NCBI GenBank assembly: GCA_022836615.1
Contig: MU405246.1
Span: 186,001-250,000 of the forward strand
DNA from: Annulohypoxylon bovei var. microspora
Lineage: Eukaryota > Ascomycota > Sordariomycetes > Xylariales > Hypoxylaceae
Direction: 5' to 3'
Length of the DNA stretch: 64,000 nt
Shown: one piece after another, positions 46,369 through 57,859 of the stretch
Position numbering within the stretch: position 1 is the stretch's first letter
Layout: every line of letters starts with the position of its first letter
The notes under the pieces: generated by a model
Database searches by the model: none
What the model was told of the DNA's origin: nothing
Seen by the model: the letters and a program-made list of their open reading frames with translations, nothing else
Translations under genes and position numbers: made by a program

Positions 46369-47175
46369 TCACTGTAGTGGCGGAAACTGCCTTATGAAAT
46401 GCGTAGGGCACTCATACCCCGAGGGGTTATGATGCAAGTACTGCTGGTGGTAATCCTCGGCATCCCACCAGCGCCCAGCCGGCACGATCTCGGTGGCGAT
46501 GGCGCCCTTGTACCATTGCTCGTTAGCCTGGCGCGTGACCTCTCTGGCGATCTTCTCCTGCTCCTCGTCGTGGAAGTATATCGCGCTCCGGTACTGCGAG
46601 CCCACGTCCGGCCCCTGCCGGTTCGAGGTCGTCGGGTCGTGCAGCCGATAGAAGAACTCGATGATCTGCCGGTAGGTTATCTGCGCGGGGTCGTAGTGGA
46701 TCTGCAGGGCTTCGGCGTCTGTCCGGATATATGATTTAGATATGAAGGGAGTGAGGAAGGGGGAGAAGAGAAGAGAAGAGAAGGGAAACGTACGCCCGGT
46801 CTGTCCACCGCACACGGCGCGGTAGGAGGGGTTGTTCAGGTCGCCGCCGATGTACCCGACGCGCGCGTCGTAGAGCCCCTTCTTGTCGAATTGCTTGCGG
46901 TACACGTGCTCGACGCCCCAGAAACAGCCCGCGGCTATGGTGGCTTTGCCGGCGCCCTCCGGGACCGCGACCGCGCTGCCGCCGGCGGTGTCGGCCGTTA
47001 TGCCGAGGCGCGTGCTGAAGGGGCGGAAGAGCCGCGAAGCGAAGGTCGGGAGGGTGAAAGACATTGCGAAAAGTGCGATTGCGGTTGCGATGAGGATTTG
47101 GGCTATCGGTGTAGTTGACGATATGGTTGTATTTGTGGCGGGGTTAGTGGTTGAGTCGGTTGGTGGTGTAGTCAT
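46369..47175 (-). CDS. msrA: Peptide methionine-(S)-S-oxide reductase
   Basis: Exons on the minus strand are 47175-46794 and 46718-46369. The intron (75 nt, donor GTACGT) splits a Thr-Gly-His codon series, and removing it restores QTGHAEALQIHYDP, the family sequence. The active site is AAGCFWG, with nucleophile Cys in GCFWGVEHVY. MsrA reduces methionine-S-sulfoxide in oxidised proteins using thioredoxin. From the ATG at 47175 the protein is 243 aa, with an N-terminal Thr-rich stretch and a hydrophobic helix (IAQILIATAIALFAMSF). The internal ATG at 47064 (MSFTLPTFASRLFRPF) gives 206 aa with a mitochondrial-like leader and is the more usual MsrA start. The two starts could target different compartments. 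Confidence 0.92.
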   Translation of the reverse strand: MTTPPTDSTTNPATNTTISSTTPIAQILIATAIALFAMSFTLPTFASRLFRPFSTRLGITADTAGGSAVAVPEGAGKATIAAGCFWGVEHVYRKQFDKKGLYDARVGYIGGDLNNPSYRAVCGGQTGRTFPFSSLLFSPFLTPFISKSYIRTDAEALQIHYDPAQITYRQIIEFFYRLHDPTTSNRQGPDVGSQYRSAIYFHDEEQEKIAREVTRQANEQWYKGAIATEIVPAGRWWDAEDYHQQYLHHNPSGYECPTHFIRQFPPLQ

Positions 47176-48798
47176 TAATTGAAACTGGATGCCAATTCGA
47201 GATAGCGAGGAAGGAAACAATTATATATGGTGAGCCGGAATGACACGCTGGCTGCTCTTTCCTTTTAATATCGTACTTGATTCCACATCTCAGGTCGTTG
47301 AAAACGCAGGGTCGATTGGTGGTGATGTTTGGAGGGGAGCTTTCCCCGAATAATGACAAATCTATCGACGCCACCCGCCTGCCGGATGATGCCATTCGAC
47401 TCGATGAACAAGGGAAAGAACAGGGGTTTGATAGCTTGTAGTGGTCCGTGCCATCCTAAGCTCTTTACCTTGAGAATTAAAGATTCCAAATGAACCATGA
47501 ATTACGTAAGCTGACTTTCAGCTCAGTGTCAGATATCAGATGACTAAGGTGGGGAGATTGTGGCGATCATCGGGCCGGTTCATCCGTAAAAGATCAGGCC
47601 CTTAGTTATAACCACGTAATCGTGAGATATTGCCCTTTCTAACCACAACAACAATAATTCAGTTGATCAACCTTTTTATCATCAACCACAAATTACGTAT
47701 CCAGTAATTCATCCCCACTTTCGTGTGACACTCAGCCCTATGGAAACTCTTGCCGATGTTATCGACGTTATCAATCCAAACTTCGTCTCTTTTTAGGTAC
47801 TTCTTATGATTCCATGTGCAATTGACCAATTGACAAGTGTCCCAACAGTTCCCTGTTCCTTCATCTAGCTTGGCAACTTGTCTAGTCGAACTGCACGTCA
47901 GAAACTTCAAGACTTTTTAGCTGCTTCAGTTAGCAGTTCGGCTATTCTGCTGTGACAGCCATGGCAGGTCAAGTCTGCCTCGTCATCGACAGTCTTGAGT
48001 TCTCACACTCGGCTTCTATCCAACATCACGCTATTCCAAGGCTGATTCTAACTGAATCTTGTTATATCTCCGATAGCTCATGAAAACGGCATAAATGAGA
48101 CATTTAACAGATATGCCCCCTTAACATGCTACTCTCTGGCTGTATTATGTGAGGGTCTTTTACGAACACGACTCGGCTGTCGCCATTCCAAACATACCCC
48201 CATCGTCGACGGCATCACTTACCTCTTGGTCCATCATGCAACCTGCAACGTGGTCGCCGTACCGCCATGCTGGGCCAGCAGAGAAGCTTGATTTGAGCTT
48301 CGATCAATCATACAGGGGGGGCCTTGGCACGTAGCAAGACCCCTGCGAGATCCCCATACTCGCCAATTCTAACCGTGCGCAAGGCTTTTCAGAACAGATC
48401 GAGGCATGTCCAGACGATAGTTCGAGCAATGTTGCAGGCGACGTTTCAGACGATGGGAAATTCCAAGCGACTCGCTTCACAGTGTGAGGCCTCACCGCCA
48501 ATTAATGACGTCGTTTCCCAATTCGAGATCTGATAAATCTCCTATGATCTCTTGAGAGGGTCGATCTGATTAAAATAATATCACCGATTTCGATCACTTC
48601 GCGTTTTTTTACTTGGAGTTGAATTCTTACCCCTATCCACCCTTGAGCGCGTCCCTGATCGCGTCTCTCAACACAACGCGCAACACCACATTACTATTCT
48701 CTCGACGACCAATTGATCATCGTATATTACCTAAACACTTTTTATATAAACATCAACACGAAAATCTTCATCGGGAGAAAACCGGCTTACCTGTCAAA
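47176..48798. other. Intergenic region between divergent genes
   Basis: No supported gene between the MsrA start (-) and the YbjQ-like start (+). Short ORFs are present but without domain or composition cues. Confidence 0.5.
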
Positions 48799-49278
48799 AT
48801 GCTCACCAACCGGCGCTCAACCCTCATGATCCCCGGCGCCGTAAACGGACGGCCAGCATCCTACCAGCCGGGCACTACCGCGCCCCCAACCCTCACCACC
48901 CTCCGCCCGGAAAACGAGCCGCACTGCACGGCGCCCTCTATCCTAACCTCTACCATGGCTACGCTGCCGGGGTACCGCGTAGTCCGGGTCCTCGGCGCCG
49001 TCTTCGGGAGCACGACCTACGCGCTCAAGGACACCAAGGCGCTCCTGAAGGCCAGCGCCGGCGGCGGCGAGGTCAAGAGCCTCACGCATATCATGTACAA
49101 CGCGCGAGACCAGGCCGCGGAGAGAATGACCAGGGATTGCGTGGCGAGGGGCGCGAACGCCGTCGTGGGCGTCGCGTTCGAGGAGAAGGAGGTCCTGGGC
49201 TTCATACAGGTCTCGGTGTGCGGGACCGCCGTGTATGTCGAGAGGGAGAAGGTCCCTGAGAATCCGTTTTCGCCATGA
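48799..49278 (+). CDS. YbjQ/UPF0145-family protein
   Basis: The ATG at 48799 is in good context (CAAAATG) and gives 159 aa; the longer open frame upstream to 48613 has no ATG. After a Pro/Thr-rich N-terminus (about 50 residues), the YbjQ fold runs from YRVVRVLGAVFGSTTYALKD through GGGEVKSLTHIMYNARDQA and ANAVVGVAFEE, ending in an Ile/Val strand (FIQVSVCGTAVYVE). This beta-alpha family forms pentamers in bacteria and is often annotated as heavy-metal-binding, but its role in fungi is unknown. The sequence is GC-rich compared with its surroundings. The family match is good; no function is claimed. Confidence 0.8.
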   Translation: MLTNRRSTLMIPGAVNGRPASYQPGTTAPPTLTTLRPENEPHCTAPSILTSTMATLPGYRVVRVLGAVFGSTTYALKDTKALLKASAGGGEVKSLTHIMYNARDQAAERMTRDCVARGANAVVGVAFEEKEVLGFIQVSVCGTAVYVEREKVPENPFSP

Positions 49279-52200
49279 CAATAGGGTGAGATGGTTTATG
49301 CACGTGCGTGCGCGCGTGAGGTGGGATCTTCTTGGATTGCTTACCTGCCTAGGTACATACCTGGGTCGATAGGGTGGCGTTCGCTTCTTACGACCTTGGT
49401 AGGCAAGGTTTTGGTTACGGATTTGGGGATTTCGGCTTTTGATCTTCAGCTCGGACGCTTTTTTGGATTTAAACGTGAATTTTTAGCAATCACTTCCCCT
49501 GTGTATGGTTACATCTGGCGATTCTCATTTCCGATCCATTGTCTGGCCACTGAACCGCGACCTCTACACTACGATAACACTGAAGAAGCTTGGATTGAAG
49601 GTTTAAGCTTCTCGGCCGAGATACCGAAGAAAAGGGTGGTGGTCCAGAGGCGAAGTTGGAGTGCAATTAATTCCTACCCAGGTATATTGCACCGGTTACA
49701 CAGCAGGCGAGGGGGTTCGGTGATACACCAAACTCCCGGATCGAGGCCTACATCTCGATGACACCCCAGGAGCTCCCCGGGGTGTCGTATGTTTTCTTGT
49801 ACGTCAGGAGCTCAGCACTCTGTTGGTTATCAGCAGAGCTCTTCGTCATACGGGATTTTTAATGGATCCCTTCATGTTCAATACGCTGGATCTATACGTC
49901 ATATATTTCGTCTATCACGATTGGCTCTGCTGGTTACCAAAGCGCGCTGCAGCAGATGCCAAGTCCGGGCCGTGGATGTCGGGCATTGCACTCGATGCGT
50001 GCGGTGCAGTCGCAAGGGTTCCATAACGAGAGGGCATGGTGCTGTAAGGCGAAATGAAGTATACGGGTTATATGATAGATGTGGCCTAGGCGGGAAGATC
50101 GTGGTGTATGCATCCGGCATGACACGTCGGTAAGGATTCCTATCCTAGAGCAGTATTGACGGCATTCCGGGACCCGCGCCTTAGATTAGCTTTGTTCGGG
50201 AGAGGTCCTGCTAGTAGTCCTGCTAGCACGGGTTGGAAAGGCGAACTCTTTTAGCTGGCCCCATGGTTTATTAGTTGCAAGGGTAGATCACGACATTATA
50301 TACACTATTGCCAGATGAACCGTTGGTACCTACTCAGGAACATATGGGTCTATCCAAGCTAGATATAAGGTTAATATTGCATGCGTCCGAGTCCCCCTGC
50401 CTCGCACATCCACTCTCTAGGTCCGGGCTGAGCTTCCGAGTCTGATATCATATCATCCCTTGCATGCATCTAGCTACCTGCTGCTGTGATACGTGAGAAC
50501 CGTCCCCACGGGGAAGAGCTTAAAAAGCCTAAAGTGCAATAAAGCGTTCCCGTTTAAGGCCCCCCGGTAGGGGTCTGCGATATAAATACGTGTCCCAACT
50601 TTCCGCATTGAGTGGCCAGCACACGGACGCATTACCTGGGCGGTCTAGATCCTGCTATTAATAGAAGACGCAATTTTAAAGGTTGCATCATAACCAGAAC
50701 TACATCTGTTCAATTTTCACTCGGACTGGTGGGCTCACGTTGATCGGATAAGCTCCTGGCTCACCCTATGGGGAGCTTTCCAGCTCCCCTCGAAGCTGTT
50801 CTCATATGACATGTGCAGCTTGCAGAAGCTATCCCGCCAACCGCAGAGGTTCTGCGTAGCTTTCTTGGGTAGCTTCCTGTATCACCCCGCATCCAGGCGA
50901 TTCTAGATGGCACTCGGCTGTTCAGGTCGATGAGGTGATTGTGAATATGTGCTTCGTAAGGCTGATTCGCCGGTGAGTTTGTTGGCGAATCAGCGCGGAA
51001 GCAAGGTGACAGACAATATCCTTGAAATAGACTATACTACCTACACTATTAATAGTAGATTAAGATAGCTATATTAATGTTTGGCGTAGTCAAACTGCCG
51101 AGTTCGTATTGTAAAGTTAGTTCAACGAGATGTCACTGGTGTCAAGTCAAAGGCATCAAAGTTTGATAATAATCATTCTATTAGAATTAAAAAATATGGA
51201 TGACTACAGGAGTTGAAGGATAGTATGAGAAATACAGCTATATAACGTAAGACAGATAAGTACGAAGTAAATTTCGTTTCATGCGCCTGACATTCTTGAT
51301 AGTATCAATCGTAAAGCGGTATCGCATGCTCGACCGGGGGTTCTTCTAAATATGAATTAATGCTTTCCGTTGACAATCGTGAGAACTTTTTTTTCCTCGA
51401 AAATTAAATATGCCCGTCCCTTAGTGATATCATAATAACGCCTTGTAAATGCCAACTGTCTCCGAGGTACTGATGATACCCTCAATAACCCCCTGATCAT
51501 CTCTTCGTAAAGTTTAGCCAGCAGGCTACTAACGCATCAAGACCTCGAAGCAGAGGCCGGAGAGGCTCCGCAAGCCTCCGAGTTTTAATTTTTTTTCTTC
51601 TTGAGAAAAGATAACATTGGCGTTCGTTAAGGGAAATCTTGGTGTCCGTTGTAATAGGTTCGATACGTCAAGCTCGAATCAGTTTGGTGATGTTGTTGCT
51701 CCTGGCAGCTGGTTGGTAGGAGAGTTAGAGCAACGAGCGAGCGAGACAGACGTAATATGCAACGGTTGAGCGAGTGAATTGTCTCGTAAGACAGTCTCGT
51801 GGGAGACTACCTTAGGTAGGTAAGCGAGCGGGTTGGTTGGTGGTCCAAAGGTCGTGTAAAATCCCGAATTGAAGTATTTTTCTTCCACACACAATATTCT
51901 TCCCCCTGATTAAGCAAAAAAGTTGGCCATCTTCTCAATGGGAATGCGCCGTATGCGCCTCTTCCAGTTGAGGTCTGTTTTGAGGATGGCAGTACCAACA
52001 GCTGCCTGTGGTGTACTCAGTCCCGCAGTTACCACACGTATGCATATGCATGTTGTCGTTTGGTAGTTACCCTTTGGGTGGAAATAAAGATTATATGTTA
52101 TGATGGCCGTGTAGGGGAGTGTTGCCTATCGCTAGCAGGTTAGATACGCCACTCTCTCTGTCTCGACAAGCTCGAGTAGGTAAGGTGAGGTTACTTACAA

Positions 52201-54591
52201 GCTCTAGTAAGCTCTATTAGGTTCAGCGGCGACTGACTGGTGGTGTTGGTATGTGAAGGTAGTATGGGAGCACGTGTAGAAGTTGTTGGACAAAGATAAA
52301 GGTCGTGGCTAAGGCGATTAAAGAAGGTTGTGTGTATGATGATATGGATATGGAAGAGTAAAAAGTCGAATGGATGTTCCGGTTTATGGTATGGTACTCC
52401 CTCCCCTCGTGGGGAAGCTAGACTAGAAATTGGAATAGTGCGTGCTAGGTGGGGAGAAGACATTATTGGGACCGTGAAGGATCGTCTCTGCGGATTAATA
52501 ACTTATAATATCCATCCCAATTTGGGTCTAATGCACGATCCATCAATAACCTTCACAATGGCTGGCTGACCTGCTACATAACTACATTATAGACCCACTG
52601 ACACCACCTGCCTAGTAGGTACCATGTAAGGGTCTTCTTTGCCAATAGCGCCAGGTAAGCAGGAATACTCTGCCGTTTAAGCGAATAGCGGGCGAGCGCC
52701 TACAGTTTAGTTTGAAATTATTTAGGAAGCAATTCCCGCTCTAGATGCCAAACTCAGAAGCTGACCACGTTTACCACGTGGTGCTCGCCTAGGAATGCCC
52801 GTCGCCTTTTCGGCACCGTCGGCTCCTACCGAGTCTGACCACTCTTAGCGACGACGCCATGTTAGATGCAAGCCAAGGCCTGCAAAATTCCTTTTCGGCC
52901 GATATCGTATCAGAACCACATCCGGCGCTAGAATGGAATTCGATGGAAAAAGGGAGAACCGTGGTAGCGAAACAGAACAGAGCATAACACACAGACACAG
53001 ACACATCAGAATAAAAAAAACGATATTATGGTAAGGAGAGAAAAAAAACAAGAAAGTCGATCACCCGTTGGCGCGTAGGGCAGGGTTGAGGGAATAAAAA
53101 AACACTTGACAAATCGCAATCGTCACTTTCGCTTGCAATAAAAGGCTTTTTCTGGGGATAAACGGACCGGATGCGCGTTCGCGTCTCCTGATTGTGTCCT
53201 TGTGAGTCCACCTTGGCCCGCGAGAGAAACCCCAAAAGACGATCTCTCGGAGAGCGCAACAAGTGATAGTCGAAGAAGGGCACACATTAATAAAAGAAAT
53301 ATGGGATAGTTCCCAATCAAGCCACGGGGTCCATTTATACCTATAGGACTTATAGGCTTGGCACATCGTTGCTCCGATTTTTCTGTCTTTTCTATTCTGT
53401 CGGTGTACCGTGGAATATCAGAAATATCTGCCAGGTTGCATACTGAGGCTCCTCGTATTTGGACGACAATCACGTCAATCTTGGTCAATCTTTCAATAAC
53501 GTAGTCTGCTGCCATCGATGCCTCATTAACAGCCCTCCTCTCCCCTTGCTGATCTTACTCGTCTGGGACGCGCGCAACGCGTGTTCCCCTCGCAATCACT
53601 TGAAGATCTTAGGGCAGTTGTCCCCGCCCAATGACACCGGTGCCGCCGCCAACATGCATTATGGGTCATACCCGTCCAAAATCCGGGTAACTAGCTATCT
53701 GGTTACGCTGCAGGCATGCAACTCTCTCCTAGTCCGGTGGTGCGGCGTGCATCGAGTGGTCGGTTCCTGCACCCGCACCGCATCAAAACCGCAAGAGAAG
53801 CGCCGACGAGACCAGGAACAGTCACTCGAGCTGCCTCGTGGCGTAATATAGCTTTGCCGGTATGAGAGCCGTATTGGGAGAAGTCGTCCGTTGTGGACCT
53901 CCCTTCGACCTCCCGACTGAATGGCGCCGAATCAAGTCGTCCGGCAACAAGCGTGAGACCATCTACGGGAACGGGAACAGGATCTGTATTGCACAAAGCT
54001 CGGTCTAAACAAGATGGGATTCCAAGATGGGATTGCTAGGCGAGCAAAAGCTCGAGCTAAGTTAAAGAGCTAATATAGCGTAAAAAGAAGCCGCCAAGCT
54101 AGCCAAGATGCTCATGTCGATGCGCTCGACCCGGCAGTTTGGTTAAGGTAAGAAGCCGTCGTTTCAAATGTTTGAAGGGCTTACTTGAAATACCAAATCG
54201 ATTTCCATTTAGAGAAGTAAGATTATCTTACTATGCAGTACACTATGTATTCATACTCACAGCTTGTCAGATCTGATGCTTCTATGAAATATAGATCTCG
54301 TCTTACAATTAGTACATACCTACCTGGATCTTAGCTGCCCGGCGTGCCTCGGAAAGTGTACATACCTGTGTACTAGGCATGGATTTAAGGAATCTGACGA
54401 TAAGGTATTTACCAGTATTGTTCCATGTTCCATATGTGCCTTGAGGAATAGATATTAAAAGTGATTGATGCAAGAGTCAGGTGAGGCAAGGCGCATTTAA
54501 CCTACTTGGGTAGTAGATAATCACGATAATCGGAGGAAGAGGAAGAAAAGGAAGAAATAGGAAGTAGGATTGTACATGCATATGATATGTA
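49279..54591. other. 5.3-kb gene-poor region
   Basis: No supported gene. Overlapping ORFs at 49291-50133 show no domain and are mutually out of frame. A perfect 11-bp inverted repeat (GCTGATTCGCC and its complement, 12-nt loop) lies at 50961-50994. Confidence 0.5.
50961..50994. repeat. Perfect 11-bp inverted repeat
   Basis: GCTGATTCGCC at 50961-50971 is exactly mirrored by GGCGAATCAGC at 50984-50994. It lies in a gene-poor region and no function is assigned. Confidence 0.6.
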
Positions 54592-54952
54592 CAGTCAGAC
54601 CTCGACATAACGATCCTCGAAAAACACAGGTCTGAATCCGTTATATCGATAATTCGTTATGGAAATTTACCCAAAAACGCCGATCATTGCTAGAAATGGC
54701 CAAATATTTCGAATATAAGACATGAAATAAGAGATTATTCCAAATAAGGTATAATACTAAGCTTTAAATGGAAATTATCGTATGAAACACCATGTATATA
54801 ACGAATCTTTTGGTGGCAGGTTGAAATATTTAACGAATTTCGTTATATGAAAAAGTTCGTTAAATTACATACAAAATCGCTGTGTACGGCATTTCAAATC
54901 GTTATATCGAAAATTCGTTATGTACTAGGATCGTTATGTCCAGGTCTGACTG
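54592..54952. mobile_element. pogo-like MITE (361 bp, TA target-site duplication)
   Basis: The terminal inverted repeats begin CAGTCAGACCTCGACATAAC on the left and CAGTCAGACCTGGACATAAC on the right arm (reverse complement), matching at about 26 of 27 positions. The element is flanked by TA (54590-54591 and 54953-54954). Sub-terminal CGTTATATCGA-type repeats recur on both sides. The TIR start and TA target are characteristic of pogo/Fot1/Tigger-type Tc1-mariner elements. At 361 bp with no transposase, it is a non-autonomous derivative. Confidence 0.88.
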
Positions 54953-55119
54953 TACCTGGAATTTTTCCGTCGCATAATTATTCCACGCATAGCACGCACA
55001 ATTATTCCATGCATAAATGTTGTCATCGATTTACCTAGGTATTTTATACCCCATTAAAAATGATAGTCAACAAAACAAAATCTAGTACCGAAAGCAACCT
55101 AAAAATAAACAAAATTGAA
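54953..55119. other. Short intergenic stretch
   Basis: AT-rich sequence between the pogo-like MITE and tRNA-Gly(TCC); nothing is recognised. Confidence 0.5.
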
Positions 55120-55190
55120 TGCATGAACGGGGAATCGAACCCCGGGCTCAACCTTGGAAGGGTTGAATGTTACCATTACACCATTCATGC
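55120..55190 (-). tRNA. tRNA-Gly (anticodon TCC)
   Basis: On the minus strand: acceptor GCATGAA/TTCATGC, anticodon stem CAACC/GGTTG with loop CTTCCAA (anticodon TCC), T arm CGGGG-TTCGATT-CCCCG, discriminator A. No intron. Together with 34578-34648 this makes two different glycine isoacceptors in the window. Confidence 0.95.
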
Positions 55191-57859
55191 TAACTAAGCA
55201 AGTACCAAAGCACTTGTTGCTGATATGTTCCGAATTAGTAAGAGGGTCTATACTGACAAGTTCCCAATTCTCAAGTGCAAACTAGAATGGCCAATTAAAA
55301 CACTTCGAGCCTTACCTCAGCCAACCCAGCTAATCCTATCTAGGTAAATATGTATCCAGCTATAAAATGACAAGTCTATGGCTATATCTACATGCTATTA
55401 TAAGGACTTACAAAGTATATTTGATATGTCATATTTCGTACATTAGGCTTACATGTAGAATTGATATACAGGTCATAGCGAATTCCAAAGACTTCCAAGT
55501 TGTATTGGGCCGCTATAAAATCAGAAAGGCAATAAAAATGCTCGATCAAGTACTAGCGTAGGGGGCTAGACTTGAAGACCGCCTCGCAACATCAGATCAC
55601 AGCCTAAAACTACTTAGATAATAAATTAGCAGCGTCACTATGACCGTGACATTATACTATGGACTGGATGGACTGAATGATGGGCGAGCGGATAAGACAT
55701 TGGAGATAATGATGATTTGACATGTCATAAAATTACTATGACTTTACGACTTGAAAGACCACGCGGCCGCGATAAGGAACAGTCTCTAACGAATGAACAT
55801 ATCTAAGGAATGCCGCCCGAATCGTGAGAAGAAGAAAGCAGAATAGGCATACAGTGAGCCGACGATTGTAACCTACCGTTCCAAGCGCCTAATTCCCTCT
55901 CGATGTCTCGGCCGCTCAAAAAGGAGTCTTTAGGATTTGGCGACAGGTTATAGTAGGCGCGATATACCATACAACTGCGACGATCATGCTACTACAGGCA
56001 GGTAGCTCCCGGAAAAATCATTGACGAATAGCACCTAAGGCGGGTTGGGTTCAAGAAATCCCATCTCTCAAAGATGGAAAAGCGAGGTCGGCAACAAGAA
56101 TCGGGTCTGCATGGTGTGCTTGACCCTAGCCGATCTGCCCTCGTTCGATTGGGAGTACAAAACTTGTCCTTGTCGGAATAGTCTCCGGAAGAAGTTCAAA
56201 TCGGCATTTTTACGGATTGTGCGGACGATGTCGGCAATACGTGATCGAGAACGGTCAGGATTACATGTGATTAGACTAGGTACCCTGATGGTCAGATGAT
56301 GGATCAATCGGGGGGGAATAGCAGACGAAAAAGTTGGGCAATTGTTGAGGTGAACTTGGAATACCATTAGGAAAGCCAAGCGCAGAATAATAACGTCGTT
56401 TCTCTAGTTTTGTTACTTCCCACGAGCTTATTCTAAGGAGTAGGTAGATGATTTACCTTCAAACAAACATTAAACGGTTTGTGTACGAATATAAGGTAAG
56501 ACATGCCCAAAGTTAACTAAAGGGATAATTAGCAAGGTTTTTCTAATGTAAACGTAACAGGATACACATCCATGGATGAGTGTTTCAATTCGTTGGATTA
56601 CCTGTCTTATGTGGAAACCCCTTTTTACACCATTTGGCGGGAAAACATTTTGTTAACTTTGTACTAAGTTACAAAACGTATGATTTGACATGGTTACAGG
56701 TAATCATTCCTAAAATACTTTCTTCTAAATATTTAACTCAATTTACTGTAAGATGATTTAATATGACTTACTTCCATGCTCAATTGTGTTATTAAATCTT
56801 TAAAATCATGGGCGTTGGTGATTTTTGGTGGGCAAATTGGAAACTTCTATGACTTTTCCTTACCTGTGTCAAGATAATGAAAAGCGATTTTAATAGTAGT
56901 CCGTAGAAATGTTTAACCTAGTTGAAGGTCAAAGACAAGCTCACATGGAATTTAGTCTCGACAACGTGTTAAAGTTTCATGTCACTTACTCACTTAAGTG
57001 CCAGTAAATACATATCACCTCCTTTTGACTTAAGTCTAAAGATGTCTCTGGATATAAGTCGCCTGACCAAGTGGAGTAAGCCCGGGACAAAAAAGAATAC
57101 CCTCAGCTAATCGGAATTCAGCTTTTGTATTGCCAATAGGCTATTTCGTATGATGAGGTGTATTCAGGGGCTCTTGCATACTGAAGCTAGTTATGGGGAT
57201 AAACCTAAGACATACAGTCACAACCGTACCAAGGAGTTTAAATGGGGTATGGAATGAGATATTGTTGCTTGGTGTTGGAAGACTCAACCTCTATAGAGAG
57301 CGGAGTAGTACAAGGGTTGTTATATTAGATTTATCACTACCCAGGTGGATCATGGGAGGCTTCGTATGCAAGTTTATGGGTAATGCTAATATTTCCTATA
57401 TGTTAAAGTGAACACCGCTTGACCGCTAATTACCTAAGCTAAATACTGTAGAGACAATATATGTCTCAAAATACGATTAGTAGGTAGGCAGGTACGGGTT
57501 AACATATATCGTGGTGCTCTGTACGCTGTCCTAGGACAAGACATCTCCTTGCTGATGGTCCGAACTTGTGATAGGCAGAACTCCGATCTATCTAGACCTT
57601 CGATGACTAGCCCTCAGATATACTAGACCTATGGCACCAAGCATATCGACTACTTAGTCTTGGTTCGACCTCGACAACATAGATTTCTACTCCTGCTATC
57701 TTCGAATCGGACGTTACCCGAATTAATCAAGCAATATCATGTGTCTATAAATCCTTCCAGCCTAGAGGGTATTTCCACTTTACTCAGTCCCACTACCACC
57801 ACCGATATTAAGAAGCTAGGGTAGAAGGAGGCCAACACAGAGAGTTCTCGACCACGCGA
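55191..57859. other. 2.7-kb gene-poor region
   Basis: No supported gene. An ORF at 56045-56299 (+) includes a CMVC and CPC pair but shows no clear family pattern. The stretch 56400-57000 is markedly AT-rich. Confidence 0.5.

Noticed and set aside
49291..50133. Overlapping ORFs of 67-156 codons
   Set aside because: Different frames, no signal peptide or domain, no splice pattern linking them; treated as non-coding.
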